From assembly GCA_024687745.1 (NCBI GenBank), contig JAILEM010000062.1, positions 1-64,000 of the forward strand: a stretch of 64,000 nucleotides of DNA. Reading direction: 5' to 3'. This stretch comes from Lachnospiraceae bacterium. Its GTDB lineage: Bacteria > Bacillota > Clostridia > Lachnospirales > Lachnospiraceae. Positions within the stretch are counted from its first letter, which is position 1, and each line of letters begins with the position of its first letter. The notes beneath the pieces are model-generated. The model was given only the letters and a program-made list of their open reading frames with translations. It was not told where the DNA came from and made no database searches. Positions 24,119-34,396 of the stretch are shown here, piece by piece. A program made the translations under genes and the position numbers.

Positions 24119-26314
24119 CTACTCTACTCCTCTGTTTAAATGGCCCTTTGTATATTTTTCCAGGGGCGGCTTTGCGCATATTTCCTTTCCTGATAAGATA
24201 TCCGAATAATGATCGAGAATTTTTCTTTTTGTCTTATCATCCTCATCAAGAAACATAAGCCTTAAATGTGACGGCTTAAGTCTGTCTGCTACACCGTCCT
24301 TTTTATCTATGAATAAAGGGACATTGTTATATATGACATTTATGCACTCGCTGCAGTGACATTCAACCGGATAGACATTAAAAAGCCTGTCCTTAAGTGT
24401 TGTGAGTGAAGGTCTGTGATCACATATATCTTTAGTCTTCTTTATACACTGTGCGGAGAGCATCATGGGAAGATACCCGTACACTATCATATCCTCTCCC
24501 GTTATCCCCCTCTTATAAAGCTCTCTCTTATTAAGCTCTATGGGAACGGTGGTATTTACCCTTTCCCCCGATCCCTTTAAGACATCTTCTGCATACCTGT
24601 TCCATCCGTAAAGATGTATATCCGTTATTATATCACCTTTAAAGGATATATCCTTAAGAAACTTAAGACTCTCATAGTCATCCGCTATGATCCCGTCTAT
24701 CATACCCTTTTCGGTAAGCTCCCTTATATATGGATATCTGTCCGTAAAACCCTTCCTAATTATGGAGGGCAGCTTTAGATAAAATCTCTTTCCGTTATCC
24801 CTTATCATATCCGACAGCTTCTTTATGCTTTCTGTAATATCCTTCCCGCTGTCGTTTATAATGGCAAAATGTGAAACCGATATGATGTCAACTTGCTCAT
24901 TTTGCAGAAACATTGAGACATCCGTATCTCTTAAGAGCATGATATGAAGTCTGCATTTTTTATCTTTTTTTCCTTCGTCACCTTTAGTCGATGGCAGATG
25001 ATCTGTCCCGGATATATCCCGTATACTGTCATCATCCCTTCTGTATCCGGCTAATAGCTTCCCCCTTAGTTCCTCAAGTGCGGATCTTCTAAGGGCATTT
25101 ATCCTGCTCTTTGGAACAAAGATATTTCCGGCTGTATTTACCTTAAGGGATCTGAAGACAAATTCCGTACCTCCGGTTTTTTCAAGGCTTTTCCTTATCT
25201 CTTCCCCACTCATCGGATTATTTCTTGCTGCTTCCGGGATATCACCCTTAACGCATACCTCACACCCTCCTTCATTGCCACTAAACCAAAGCTTTAAAAC
25301 AGAGGGCTCATTCTCCCTGTATTCAGCAACACCGTCTATATAAACATATGGCCTTTCCCCGGAATATGTCATAAACATCTTCTGTGAAAGCTCCTGATCG
25401 GTCACCTCATAAGAGGGCTTCGTGATAGTTATCATATCCCTTCCGTTTTTCCTATGATAATATCCCTCGCTGTTTCCGCTCCTTGTATAGAGATTTAAAA
25501 GAGTGGAAAGCTCCTTTTCGTCAACCCTGTACCCCCTGGCTCCATCTTCATACAGCCTGTCCAGATGCTTCCTGTATATTCCGGTCACAGCTCCCACGTA
25601 TTGTGCGCCCTTCATCCTTCCTTCTATCTTAAGTGATGAGATACCGGCATTTACAAGCTGTGGCAGAATGGAAAGGGTGCATATATCCCTGGCACTTAAA
25701 TAGTATTTTTCAGGATAAGGAAGCCTGCACGCTCCCGCACATCTCCCCCTGTTTCCCGATCTACCCCCGATAAAGGATGACATTAAGCACTTGCCGGAAT
25801 AAGCATAACAGAGCGCTCCATGTATAAAGCACTCAAGTTCGATACCGGTTTCCTTATAAATATATTCAATTTCTTTAAGCGAGAGTTCTCTTGCAAGCAC
25901 AACCCTGCTTATTCCTCTCTCCTTTAAAAAATCTACTCCGTCCTTACCGGTAACTGCCATCTGCGTGCTCGCATGAAGAGGAAGCTTTGGAAACATTTTA
26001 CCGAGAACGCTTATCACTCCCGGATCCTGAATTATGACTCCGTCAAGACCGTTTATATAAAAGGGATAGATATAGTCATAAAGCTCCTCTGTCTCTTCAT
26101 CTTTTAACAGGGTGTTGACTGTAAGATAAACCCTTCTGTCATGAAGATGAGCAAGATCCAGTGCTTTAAGGATTTCTTCCTTTGTAAAGTTATCTGCATA
26201 TGCTCTCGCCCCGAATTTTTCTCCGCCTAAATATATCGCATCAGCGCCGGCATTGAGTGCAGCACTGAAGGCATCCATATTTCCGGCAGGTGAGAGCAGC
26301 TCCGATCTTTTCAT
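24119..26314 (-). CDS. U32 family peptidase (RlhA/TrhP-like)
   Basis: The 731-residue protein begins with the U32 signature MKRSELLSPAGN, then YLGGEKFGARAYADNFT, and carries a Cys-rich segment (ECFIHGALCYAYSGKCLMSS, then GRCAGACRLPY) that in related proteins supports tRNA or rRNA cytidine/uridine hydroxylation. A C-terminal extension holds CHCSEC. Despite the name, many members modify RNA, not peptides. The ATG at 26314 has GGAG seven bases upstream; the longer frame to 26347 begins within a terminator-like hairpin. It leads the U32-SEDS-PBP operon. Confidence 0.88.
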   Translation of the reverse strand: MKRSELLSPAGNMDAFSAALNAGADAIYLGGEKFGARAYADNFTKEEILKALDLAHLHDRRVYLTVNTLLKDEETEELYDYIYPFYINGLDGVIIQDPGVISVLGKMFPKLPLHASTQMAVTGKDGVDFLKERGISRVVLARELSLKEIEYIYKETGIELECFIHGALCYAYSGKCLMSSFIGGRSGNRGRCAGACRLPYPEKYYLSARDICTLSILPQLVNAGISSLKIEGRMKGAQYVGAVTGIYRKHLDRLYEDGARGYRVDEKELSTLLNLYTRSGNSEGYYHRKNGRDMITITKPSYEVTDQELSQKMFMTYSGERPYVYIDGVAEYRENEPSVLKLWFSGNEGGCEVCVKGDIPEAARNNPMSGEEIRKSLEKTGGTEFVFRSLKVNTAGNIFVPKSRINALRRSALEELRGKLLAGYRRDDDSIRDISGTDHLPSTKGDEGKKDKKCRLHIMLLRDTDVSMFLQNEQVDIISVSHFAIINDSGKDITESIKKLSDMIRDNGKRFYLKLPSIIRKGFTDRYPYIRELTEKGMIDGIIADDYESLKFLKDISFKGDIITDIHLYGWNRYAEDVLKGSGERVNTTVPIELNKRELYKRGITGEDMIVYGYLPMMLSAQCIKKTKDICDHRPSLTTLKDRLFNVYPVECHCSECINVIYNNVPLFIDKKDGVADRLKPSHLRLMFLDEDDKTKRKILDHYSDILSGKEICAKPPLEKYTKGHLNRGVE

Positions 26315-26324
26315 ATTATTCTCC

Positions 26325-26352
26325 AAAAAAGAGGCTGTCACAGACAACCTCT
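26325..26352 (-). terminator. Terminator-like hairpin in the U32 leader
   Basis: On the minus strand AGAGGTTGTC (26352-26343) pairs with GACAGCCTCT (26339-26330), 10 bp with one G-T and a 3-base loop, then six Ts (26330-26325). It lies 42 bases after zapA and only 11 bases before the U32 ATG, so there is no room for a promoter between. Confidence 0.85.
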
Positions 26353-26393
26353 AATCATTTAACGATGACCCATCCGATTTCTTTTTGATAAGG

Positions 26394-26750
26394 TCAGTTT
26401 TTAACTCCGTTTTGATAATTTTTTATGAGCTTTTCCTTACTTTCAAGCTTAATCTGTGCCGCTATAAGCTCATGCTTTATATCGTACATCTCCTTATCCT
26501 TGATCTCAAGCTCATCCTGAAGCTCCTTAAGCTGATCTCTTGCCTTAAAATAATCATCCGCTATATTTATCTGCATCAACACGCTCTTCATATCCGCAGG
26601 CTGTCTTCTGAAGGATTCTATCTTGTTATAATCCTCATATTTACCATTGATATACGAGGCAACTCTCTGCATGTATTCTTCGCTCTCACTGCCCCCTAAT
26701 CTTATGACCTTGTCCCCTATCACTACTTCAGTATTATTTCTGTTTGCCAA
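26394..26750 (-). CDS. zapA: Cell division protein ZapA
   Basis: This protein of about 118 residues has the ZapA N-terminal fold (EVVIGDKVIRLGGSESEEYMQRVASYINGK) and a long C-terminal coiled coil. It binds and bundles FtsZ at the division site. The TTG at 26750 is preferred because AGAGGTGA lies six bases upstream; a GTG at 26759 overlaps that ribosome site. It follows ruvB by about 65 bases. Confidence 0.87.
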   Translation of the reverse strand: MANRNNTEVVIGDKVIRLGGSESEEYMQRVASYINGKYEDYNKIESFRRQPADMKSVLMQINIADDYFKARDQLKELQDELEIKDKEMYDIKHELIAAQIKLESKEKLIKNYQNGVKN

Positions 26751-26815
26751 AACAGTCACCTCTTATTTCCCAATAATATCCCGATACAAACCGTTACTTT
26801 AAATTATATATCTTA

Positions 26816-27826
26816 TCAGTTGCCTTCGTCAAGCGGATAAGGAATGCCAAAATGCTCATATGCGGCCCTTGTGGCTACCCTTCCCCTTGGTGTCCTGTTT
26901 ATAAGACCATTCTGCAAAAGATACGGTTCGTATACGTCCTCTATGGTCCCCGGATCCTCGGAAACGGAAGCGGCCAGTGTGTCAAGCCCCACCGGGCCTC
27001 CATCAAACTTTTCTATCATGGTGAGCAGAACATTTCTGTCTATATGATCAAGCCCCATCCTGTCCACATCCATAAGATCCAGAGCATTTCTTGCAACCTC
27101 TGTCGTTATAACGCCTTCATATCTTACCTGGGCAAAATCCCTTACTCTTTTAAGTAACCTGTTGGCAAGTCTCGGTGTTCCCCTGCTCCTTTTTGCAAGC
27201 TCCAAAGCCCCCTCCTTCTCTATCTCAACATCTAACTTCTCTGCGGAATGAAGTATGATCGTCATAAGCTGCTCAAAGGAATAAAATTCAAGTCTGTGTA
27301 TGACCCCGAACCTGTCCCTTAAGGGTGCGGTAAGCAGACCTATCCTTGTGGTCGCTCCGACAAGAGTAAACTTTGGAAGATCTAACCTTATCGACCTTGC
27401 AGAGGCTCCCTTTCCTATCATGATGTCTATGCAGTAATCCTCCATAGCAGGGTAAAGCACCTCCTCCACCTGTCTGTTAAGTCTGTGGATCTCATCAACA
27501 AACAGCACATCACCCTCCTGCAGGTTATTTAAAATGGCAGCTATCTCTCCGGGCTTTTCTATTGCAGGTCCGGAGGTTATCTTGATATGTGTCCCCATCT
27601 CATTTGCTATTATCCCTGCAAGGGTTGTCTTACCAAGTCCCGGAGGACCATACAGGAGTACATGGTCGAGCGGATCCTTTCTTTGCTTTGCCGCCTCTAT
27701 ATATACCTTCATGTTTTCCTTTATCTTGGTCTGTCCGATATAGTCATTGAGAGTCTGCGGTCTCAATGATCCCTCGATCTTGATATCTTCTTCGGTTATA
27801 TTTGTTTCTATAGTCCTTTTCGTCAT
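26816..27826 (-). CDS. ruvB: Holliday junction helicase RuvB
   Basis: The 336-residue AAA+ protein has Walker A GPPGLGKT (60-67), Walker B FVDEIHRL, and the family C-terminal winged helix ([15 protein letters not shown]). It drives branch migration with RuvA during recombination. Length is normal. GGAAGG precedes the ATG. It follows ruvA on the same strand by 74 bases. Confidence 0.97.
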   Translation of the reverse strand: MTKRTIETNITEEDIKIEGSLRPQTLNDYIGQTKIKENMKVYIEAAKQRKDPLDHVLLYGPPGLGKTTLAGIIANEMGTHIKITSGPAIEKPGEIAAILNNLQEGDVLFVDEIHRLNRQVEEVLYPAMEDYCIDIMIGKGASARSIRLDLPKFTLVGATTRIGLLTAPLRDRFGVIHRLEFYSFEQLMTIILHSAEKLDVEIEKEGALELAKRSRGTPRLANRLLKRVRDFAQVRYEGVITTEVARNALDLMDVDRMGLDHIDRNVLLTMIEKFDGGPVGLDTLAASVSEDPGTIEDVYEPYLLQNGLINRTPRGRVATRAAYEHFGIPYPLDEGN

Positions 27827-27900
27827 CTTACCTTCCCCCGGATATTACCTATAAAAGCCCTCTTTATTGCCTGTATAAACTTAAGATACAGGTGTAAAAA

Positions 27901-28509
27901 CTAAACTATATATTTAAGCGCTCTCTTAAGAAGCTCCTCCACATCATCAATTCCATCCTTCGATGCTTCTCTGACTGCACGCAGGGCATCCGTCGACGAA
28001 TATCCCAGAGCAGTCAGTGCTTCTACTGCTTCACTCCGGTTGCCGGAATCCCTTATCTCATCTGCATCGGATGCCTTGCTGAGCTTACTCTCAAAGGCTT
28101 CATTAAGATCAACCTTATCCTTAAGGTCTATTATTATCCTCTGTGCAGTCTTTGGTCCTATACCGGAAGCTTTGGATGAGATCGTCTTTGAATCTCCCGA
28201 AAGGATGGCAAACTTAAGATCATCTGCACTGAAGGAAGAAAGGATCGACAGAGCTGCCTTAGGTCCCACCCCGTTCACGGAAAGAAGCAGTTTATAAAAA
28301 TCAAGATCATCCTTTGTAAGAAATCCGTAAAGGAGCATTGCATCCTCCCTGACGCTTAAGTAAGTATATATCTTGACCTCACTTCCTATTCCGTCTATAA
28401 GCTCAAGAGAGCTCTGAGGCATAAATATATTATATCCTATACTGTTTGTCTCAAGTACTATCTGTCCTTCATATATGGCAGCCACGCTGCCCTTTAAATA
28501 TGCGATCAT
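27901..28509 (-). CDS. ruvA: Holliday junction protein RuvA
   Basis: The 202-residue protein begins MIAYLKGSV and contains the OB fold, the tandem helix-hairpin-helix region (LLSVNGVGPKAALSIL, ASGIGPKTAQRIIIDLKDK) and a C-terminal domain that contacts RuvB. The ATG at 28509 has GAGGG upstream and matches the family start; the frame extends to 28545 into the neighbouring gene. It acts with RuvB, encoded next. Confidence 0.96.
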   Translation of the reverse strand: MIAYLKGSVAAIYEGQIVLETNSIGYNIFMPQSSLELIDGIGSEVKIYTYLSVREDAMLLYGFLTKDDLDFYKLLLSVNGVGPKAALSILSSFSADDLKFAILSGDSKTISSKASGIGPKTAQRIIIDLKDKVDLNEAFESKLSKASDADEIRDSGNRSEAVEALTALGYSSTDALRAVREASKDGIDDVEELLKRALKYIV

Positions 28510-28525
28510 ATAATCCCTCTTTCCT

Positions 28526-29035
28526 TCATATACTCTCCCTCCCATGCGGAAGCCTTCTGATAACTGCCATGCACAGAGTCCCCGTTATACCTCCGGTTAT
28601 GAGTCCCGACAAAAGGAGGATCGGAAGGTAGTATATAACCTTAAGCTGATCAACCAAAAAGACTGCTGCCGTCAACTGTCCGATATTATGTATAGTTCCT
28701 CCGATCATACCTGTCCCCGTAAGGCTGAGATCAAGCTTTTTATGAAATTTATGTGCAAATGTCATTCCGAGCCAGGCGGGTATTCCACCCGAAAAAGCAA
28801 AGATCATCGAAAATACATTTCCAAACATAAAACCGTTGAGTAATATCCTGAGTATAAGGATAAGCAAAGCCTCAAGCGGACCGCAGGTCACCGTAACATA
28901 AAGTATGACTATATTTGCAAGCCCAAGCTTTACCCCGGGTATTCCTATGGGAAGCGGTATAAGATATTCAACATATCCCATAATGACGGACAACGCCAGC
29001 ATAAGCCCGAGCTTTGTAATCTTATCCGTACTCAT
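28526..29035 (-). CDS. Gx transporter family protein (HepS component I-like)
   Basis: The 169-residue polytopic protein has about five membrane helices, with PIGIPGVKLGLANIVILY and MIGGTIHNIGQL, as in the Gx family sometimes annotated heptaprenyl diphosphate synthase component I. A small-molecule ECF-like uptake role is suggested for the fold, but the substrate is unproven. GAGG precedes the ATG at 29035. It sits next to a NusG-II domain protein, a recurring clostridial pair. Confidence 0.8.
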   Translation of the reverse strand: MSTDKITKLGLMLALSVIMGYVEYLIPLPIGIPGVKLGLANIVILYVTVTCGPLEALLILILRILLNGFMFGNVFSMIFAFSGGIPAWLGMTFAHKFHKKLDLSLTGTGMIGGTIHNIGQLTAAVFLVDQLKVIYYLPILLLSGLITGGITGTLCMAVIRRLPHGRESI

Positions 29036-29046
29036 AACAGCCTCTT

Positions 29047-29409
29047 TCATCGTGTGACGGCATCAAATCCGCCTTCGTCCTCTGAATCGATGGAAATAAC
29101 TATTTCTGCGGGAAGACAGACTATGGTCTCACCCTTTTTTGATACAGACTTTTGATGAACACACAGCTTGTCGGGACAGTCAGCTTCCACCACGCTTACC
29201 CTGCCATCCCTTATCTCAACTCTGCATTCAAGCCCGTTCCTTCCCGTGACGGTTATCACCTCATCCTTATCAAGAGGACAGACGGCTACTTCCCTGCCCT
29301 CAGCACTTATGATGACCTTATCACCCGCATCCTTCATAAACATAAGTGATGAAAGGATACAGGATGATATGACAATGACCGCCACAAATATATCACCCTT
29401 TTTTAACAT
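29047..29409 (-). CDS. NusG domain II-containing protein
   Basis: The 120-residue protein has an N-terminal membrane helix (about 6-26) and a small beta domain with EADCPDKLCVHQ, the conserved Cys pair of the NusG-II family. It is likely exported and membrane-anchored. The role is unknown; the family is often adjacent to the Gx transporter, as here, separated by 11 bases. The ribosome site is weak. It follows leuD by seven bases. Confidence 0.85.
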   Translation of the reverse strand: MLKKGDIFVAVIVISSCILSSLMFMKDAGDKVIISAEGREVAVCPLDKDEVITVTGRNGLECRVEIRDGRVSVVEADCPDKLCVHQKSVSKKGETIVCLPAEIVISIDSEDEGGFDAVTR

Positions 29410-29416
29410 CTTATAC

Positions 29417-29899
29417 TTAACTGTTTATATAATTTATCAGTCCCTCGCTCTTTATTATCTTCTGCATGAATTCGGGGAACGGCTGACCCTTGTATTCCTC
29501 ATTCTTAGTAAGGTTCTTTATGACTCCGGTATCAAAGTTTACGAATACCTCATCTCCTTCTTCGATATTCTCAGAAGCCTCCTTACATTCGATTATGGGA
29601 AGACCTATATTTATCGCATTCCTGTAAAATATCCTTGCAAAGGTCTCTGCTATCACGCAGCTCACACCCTTTTCCTTTATCACTATGGGAGCGTGCTCCC
29701 TTGAAGAGCCGCAGCCAAAGTTCTTTCCTGCAATTATCAGATCTCCCTTGCTGACTCTTTTTACAAAGGTATCGTCTATATCCTCCATACAATGCATCGC
29801 AAGCTCTTCCCTGTCCTGTATGGCAAGGTACCTTGCGGGGATTATCACATCAGTATCTACATTATCTCCATACTTAAAAGCATGTCCTTTTGCTTCCAT
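29417..29899 (-). CDS. leuD: 3-isopropylmalate dehydratase small subunit
   Basis: The 160-residue protein is the short HacB/LeuD type: [15 protein letters not shown] at the N-terminus and [14 protein letters not shown] in the middle. With LeuC it isomerises 2- to 3-isopropylmalate in leucine synthesis. GGAGACAGAT precedes the ATG. It lies 68 bases downstream of leuC. The related leuB is some 33 kb away in the same window. Confidence 0.93.
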   Translation of the reverse strand: MEAKGHAFKYGDNVDTDVIIPARYLAIQDREELAMHCMEDIDDTFVKRVSKGDLIIAGKNFGCGSSREHAPIVIKEKGVSCVIAETFARIFYRNAINIGLPIIECKEASENIEEGDEVFVNFDTGVIKNLTKNEEYKGQPFPEFMQKIIKSEGLINYINS

Positions 29900-29967
29900 A
29901 TCTGTCTCCTTTATTCAAATCTGTTATGTCAATTTTTATCTATCCGGTGTTTTGCGGATATCCGTCA

Positions 29968-31233
29968 TTAATCCTCTGGCGCACATATATATCCTGTTAT
30001 AGCACTTGCCGCAGCTACAGCCGGGCTTGAAAGATATACCTCTGACTCTACGTCGCCCATCCTTCCGACAAAATTTCTGTTCGTTGTGGAAATACACCTC
30101 TCACCCTTAGCAAGAATACCCATATAGCCTCCAAGACAGGGTCCGCAGGTAGGAGTTGATACAATGGCACCGGCCTCTATGAATATCTTTAAAAGCCCCT
30201 CATCCATTGCCTTGAGATAAATATCCTGTGTGGCGGGGATTATGATGCATCTTAAGTTCTTAGCAACCTTTTTGCCCTTAAGTATCCCTGCGGCAGTTCT
30301 TAAGTCCTCTAACCTTCCGTTTGTACATGAACCGATGACTGCCTGGTCTACCTTTATCTTCTCACCTATTTCATCTATGGTCTTTGTATTTTCCGGCAGG
30401 TGAGGGAAGGCCACTGTAGGTCTTAAGGTACTCAGATCGATAGTATATTCCTCATCATATACAGCATCACTGTCTGCCTCATATATCTTATAGGCTCTCT
30501 TTGAATGCTCCTTCATATAGCTTTCCGCCTTTTCATCAACAGGAAAGATACCGTTCTTGCCGCCGGCCTCTATTGCCATATTGGCAATTGTAAACCTGTC
30601 ATCCATGGAAAGCTCCTTTATTCCCTCTCCCGCAAATTCCATGGATCTGTAAAGGGCCCCGTCTACACCTATCTTTCCGATAATATGAAGGATAACATCC
30701 TTTCCGCTTATCCATTTCGACGGTTTGCCGGTAATATTAAACTTAATAGCGGAAGGCACCTTGAACCAGGCCTTCCCTGTAGCCATTCCGCAGGCCATAT
30801 CGGTACTTCCAACGCCGGTAGAAAAGGCCCCGAGAGCACCGTAGGTACAGGTATGTGAATCTGCTCCTATGATCACATCTCCCGCAACCGTCAGTCCTTT
30901 TTCCGGCAAAAGTGCATGTTCTATACCCATCTGTCCCACATCATAATAATGACTTATATCATGCTTCATCGCAAATTCCCGCACACACTTACAGTTCTCA
31001 GCGGACTTGATATCCTTATTCGGAATGAAATGATCCATGACAAGGGCTATCTTATCCTTGTCAAAAACCCCCTCCTTCTCAACCTTACCTATCTCTCTTA
31101 TGGCAACGGGTGTGGTAATATCATTACCGAGTACAAGATCAAGGTCTGCCTCTATCAGCTGCCCGGCCTCAACATATTTTAGATGCGCATGATCTGCCAG
31201 TATCTTCTGTGTCATTGTCATAGGTTTTTTCAT
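29968..31233 (-). CDS. leuC: 3-isopropylmalate dehydratase large subunit (HacA type)
   Basis: The 421-residue aconitase-family protein has cluster-binding Cys residues in GSCTNGR and [10 protein letters not shown], and the substrate segment [21 protein letters not shown]. The short length (about 420 rather than 470) marks the archaeal/clostridial HacA-like type. It forms the leucine-pathway dehydratase with LeuD, encoded next. GGAGG precedes the ATG. It follows miaB by 13 bases. Confidence 0.95.
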   Translation of the reverse strand: MKKPMTMTQKILADHAHLKYVEAGQLIEADLDLVLGNDITTPVAIREIGKVEKEGVFDKDKIALVMDHFIPNKDIKSAENCKCVREFAMKHDISHYYDVGQMGIEHALLPEKGLTVAGDVIIGADSHTCTYGALGAFSTGVGSTDMACGMATGKAWFKVPSAIKFNITGKPSKWISGKDVILHIIGKIGVDGALYRSMEFAGEGIKELSMDDRFTIANMAIEAGGKNGIFPVDEKAESYMKEHSKRAYKIYEADSDAVYDEEYTIDLSTLRPTVAFPHLPENTKTIDEIGEKIKVDQAVIGSCTNGRLEDLRTAAGILKGKKVAKNLRCIIIPATQDIYLKAMDEGLLKIFIEAGAIVSTPTCGPCLGGYMGILAKGERCISTTNRNFVGRMGDVESEVYLSSPAVAAASAITGYICAPED

Positions 31234-31246
31234 TTTTGTTTCCTCC

Positions 31247-32671
31247 TCAGACTCTTTTCCCTATATAATAAAAATTCCTGCATTCATCCAGCCTTACATC
31301 AACTATCTGTCCGATCAATGACTCACTTCCTTCGAAGTGGACCACGAGGTTTGACGATAATCTTCCCGAAACAAAGCCCGCGTCATGATCGCTGATCTCC
31401 TCCACCAGTACCTTTTCTATATTACCGGTCCTTTTTTGTGCCATCTCCTTTGATATCTCCTGAACCTTTTTAAGAACCCTGTCAAACTGCACCCGGTTCT
31501 GTTCCTTTGTGACCTGGTCAGGCATGGTGGCTGCCGGAGTATTTGACCTTTTTGAATAGATAAAGGTAAACGCTCCGTCATATCTTACCTTTTCCATAAC
31601 ATCAAGGGTGTCATCCACATCCTCCTTTGTTTCGCCCGGAAATCCGACTATTATATCGGTCGTGATGGCTATGTCAGGGATCTCTCTCCTTATTTTCAGA
31701 GCAAGATCTATATACTGTTGCCTTGTATAGCTCCTGTTCATCCTTTTCAGGATCTTATCACTCCCGGATTGAAGCGGAAGATGAATATGCCTGCATATCT
31801 TATCCGAATCCCTCATTACTTCTATAAGCTCATCGGAAAGATCCTTGGGATGGGAGGTCATGAATCTTATCCTCTCTATCCCCTCTACCCTCTCTGCTTC
31901 CTTTAAGAGTTTTGAAAAACTAAGCTCATCTTTGATCCCCTTTCCGTAGGAATTGACATTCTGCCCAAGGAGCATAATCTCCCTGACTCCGTCTTCGGCA
32001 AGCCTTTCTATCTCCCTTATTATATCTTTTGATGGTCTGCTCCTCTCTCTGCCTCTTACATAAGGTACGATACAGTAGGTACAGAAATTATTACAGCCAT
32101 ACATTATATTTATACCCGATTTGAAGGGATATTTTCTGCTGTTTGGTATGTCCTCGACAATAAGGTCTGTCCCGTCAAGGATGTCGATGACCATATTGCC
32201 CTGTGCAGCCTGTATGCATAAAAGCTCTGCAAGCTTATATACATTATGCGTTCCGAATATTATATTTACAAAGGAGTAGCTCTTCTTTATCTTTTCTACC
32301 GCGGTCACCTCCTGCATCATGCAGCCGCAGAGAGCTATTATCCTGTCCTTCCTGTAATGATTCTTTCCATGGAGGTATCCAAGTCTTCCGTATACCTTCT
32401 GGTCGGCATTATCTCTTATCGTACAGGTATTAAAAAGGACAAGATCCGCCTCCTCTTCCTTTTCTTCATAGGTATAGCCGATGGCTTTAAGTATCCCCTC
32501 AAGCTTTTCGGAATCCCTTGCATTCATCTGACAGCCAAAGGTCGTAACATGGAAGGTGAGAGGCCTTTTGATCTCTCTCTCCTTCTCCTCCCTGAGTTTA
32601 CGTGCCATCTCTATAAAATAATACTGTCTTTGCGGTTCCTTTTCGGGAATGATCTCCTCTTTCCCCTTCAT
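31247..32671 (-). CDS. miaB: tRNA-2-methylthio-N6-dimethylallyladenosine synthase
   Basis: The 474-residue radical SAM protein has an N-terminal MTTase domain ([13 protein letters not shown]), the radical SAM cluster CNNFCTYC, and a C-terminal TRAM domain. It adds a methylthio group to A37 of tRNAs reading UNN codons. A short N-terminal extension precedes the MTTase domain. The start overlaps the 5-FCL stop (TAATG), suggesting coupling. Confidence 0.96.
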   Translation of the reverse strand: MKGKEEIIPEKEPQRQYYFIEMARKLREEKEREIKRPLTFHVTTFGCQMNARDSEKLEGILKAIGYTYEEKEEEADLVLFNTCTIRDNADQKVYGRLGYLHGKNHYRKDRIIALCGCMMQEVTAVEKIKKSYSFVNIIFGTHNVYKLAELLCIQAAQGNMVIDILDGTDLIVEDIPNSRKYPFKSGINIMYGCNNFCTYCIVPYVRGRERSRPSKDIIREIERLAEDGVREIMLLGQNVNSYGKGIKDELSFSKLLKEAERVEGIERIRFMTSHPKDLSDELIEVMRDSDKICRHIHLPLQSGSDKILKRMNRSYTRQQYIDLALKIRREIPDIAITTDIIVGFPGETKEDVDDTLDVMEKVRYDGAFTFIYSKRSNTPAATMPDQVTKEQNRVQFDRVLKKVQEISKEMAQKRTGNIEKVLVEEISDHDAGFVSGRLSSNLVVHFEGSESLIGQIVDVRLDECRNFYYIGKRV

Positions 32672-33285
32672 TATCCGTATATCCTCTCTTCCGTAACTAT
32701 CAGATCAAGCTTAATGTCATATCTGTCATGAGGCACAGTCTCAAAGAGCTGTTTCTCATAAGCTAAGCCTATCTTTAATACATTATTGTCCAAAAGATAC
32801 CTGTCATAAAATCCCTTTCCGTAACCCATACGGTACAGATCCCTTCCAAAGGCGACCCCCGGAACCAGGATAACCTCAGGCACATCCCTGCAAACCTCTC
32901 TGCATTTTTCCGTATCGGGCTCCCTTATACCCCTGTAGCCTTCACATAACTGTGTCTCTGTGTCATCTACCCCGAAAAATTTAAGCAGGTTGTCTCCGTT
33001 TTCCGTTATACATAACGGATAATAAAGCCTTTTTCCCTCCTTTAGCAGGATTGATGCAATATCATCCGTGATAACCTCGCTTTTATATGAGGCGTAAAGT
33101 GCGATATGATCCGCCTCATCAAGGGTACCGCTTTTCATGAGATTATCCGCTATCTTTTTTGATGCCGATGACCTCTCTCCCGGATCTATCATATCCCTTA
33201 TACGGATAGCCGATCTTCTGAAGGAGGCCTTGCCGGTATCATTTTTTGTTTCCGTATTTTTTTCCAAGATTTGTGATACTCCCAT
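32671..33285 (-). CDS. 5-formyltetrahydrofolate cyclo-ligase
   Basis: The 204-residue protein has the ATP/folate motif MGYGKGFYDRYL near residue 160 and an N-terminal basic helical segment typical of the family. It converts 5-formyl-THF to 5,10-methenyl-THF with ATP. AGGAG lies just before the ATG. Its first 47 bases overlap the DUF896 gene in another frame. It complements fhs and folD in the same window. Confidence 0.93.
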   Translation of the reverse strand: MGVSQILEKNTETKNDTGKASFRRSAIRIRDMIDPGERSSASKKIADNLMKSGTLDEADHIALYASYKSEVITDDIASILLKEGKRLYYPLCITENGDNLLKFFGVDDTETQLCEGYRGIREPDTEKCREVCRDVPEVILVPGVAFGRDLYRMGYGKGFYDRYLLDNNVLKIGLAYEKQLFETVPHDRYDIKLDLIVTEERIYG

Positions 33286-33457
33286 CCTTCTCCTGTATAT
33301 TTATGGAATCCAGCTGGCTTTTCAGATTACTCCTGACAGATGCGATATAATCGCTCCTTAACCTTGCCTGCTCAGCCTTTTCTTCATCACTCAGCCCTTC
33401 ATTCTGTGACTTGTGGTAAAGTTCATTGATCCTTTTTATCTTCATATCCATATTCAT
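33239..33457 (-). CDS. DUF896 (YnzC-like) protein
   Basis: The 72-residue helical-hairpin protein has IKRINELYHKSQNEGLSDEEKAEQ and the conserved RxxYIxxVRxNLKSQL segment of DUF896. The molecular role is unknown; B. subtilis YnzC is a small cytoplasmic helical protein. The ATG at 33457 has GGTG six bases upstream. Its 3' end overlaps the 5-FCL gene by 47 bases, which is unusual for this window but fits both ribosome sites. Confidence 0.88.
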   Translation of the reverse strand: MNMDMKIKRINELYHKSQNEGLSDEEKAEQARLRSDYIASVRSNLKSQLDSINIQEKDGSITNLGKKYGNKK

Positions 33458-33496
33458 GATCATCACCGTTTTACCCTGTGAAATTATTATGATCGC

Positions 33497-34372
33497 TCAT
33501 TTCGTCGCATTGATATAATCTGCGATATTAAAATCATCATCCTTTTTTGCCACAAAAAGTGTCCCGTAATTCCTTCCCTCCATGATCTTATGTATCACGG
33601 AAACATCCCGGGCATTTGCGATCACCATATCGCATCCCGAATTAACAGCTACGGTTGCGGCATGGAGCTTTGCGCTCATTCCTCCTGTACCAAGCCCCGA
33701 GCCTGTACTCTTCTTGGCATATCCTTCAACATCATCTATATCTTCGACTATGTCTATAAATCCCGCATCCTTGTTCTCTCTCGGATCATCCGTATAAAGC
33801 CCGTCGATGTCAGAGAGCAATATGAGAGCATCCGCACCCACAAGATAAGCAACGATCGCAGAAAGGAAATCATTGTCGCCTATCGTATCCTCTACCTCAT
33901 GAATGGCTACGGTATCATTTTCATTTACAACAGGTATTACCCCCATTTTCAGAAGCTCGGTAAAGGTATTATGCGCATTTCTCCTGTTCACATCATCAAC
34001 TATCGTATGCTTTGTCATAAGGATCTGGGCTGTGACATGATTATATTCAGAAAATATCCTTTGATATATCATCATAAGCCTTGCCTGCCCAATGGCTGCA
34101 AGAGCCTGTTTTACAGGTGTATCCCCTACTCTCTGCGGAACGTTCATCGTCTTTCTCCCCACGGCTATCGCCCCGGAAGAAACAAGGATAACATCCTTTC
34201 CCTGATTCTTAAGCTCACAGAGCTCCCTGACCAGTCTCTCCATTTTTGTAAGATTAAGCTCACCCGTTGACATATGATGAAGGGATGAGGAACCGATCTT
34301 TACCACTATCCTTTTCTTATCCTTCATCCTCATCCTGAGCATGCTCTTACTGTTTTCATCTAAAGCCTTCAT
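33497..34372 (-). CDS. proB: Glutamate 5-kinase without PUA domain
   Basis: The 291-residue amino-acid kinase has VVKIGSSSL near the N-terminus, the ILVSSGAIAVGR-type segment, PVVNENDTVA and GTGGMSAKLHAA. It performs the first step of proline synthesis. It lacks the C-terminal PUA domain of E. coli ProB, as in many clostridial forms. GGAGAAGG precedes the ATG. proA is not next to it, which is uncommon. Confidence 0.93.
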   Translation of the reverse strand: MKALDENSKSMLRMRMKDKKRIVVKIGSSSLHHMSTGELNLTKMERLVRELCELKNQGKDVILVSSGAIAVGRKTMNVPQRVGDTPVKQALAAIGQARLMMIYQRIFSEYNHVTAQILMTKHTIVDDVNRRNAHNTFTELLKMGVIPVVNENDTVAIHEVEDTIGDNDFLSAIVAYLVGADALILLSDIDGLYTDDPRENKDAGFIDIVEDIDDVEGYAKKSTGSGLGTGGMSAKLHAATVAVNSGCDMVIANARDVSVIHKIMEGRNYGTLFVAKKDDDFNIADYINATK

Positions 34373-34396
34373 CTTCCTTCTCCGCTCTCATATATT

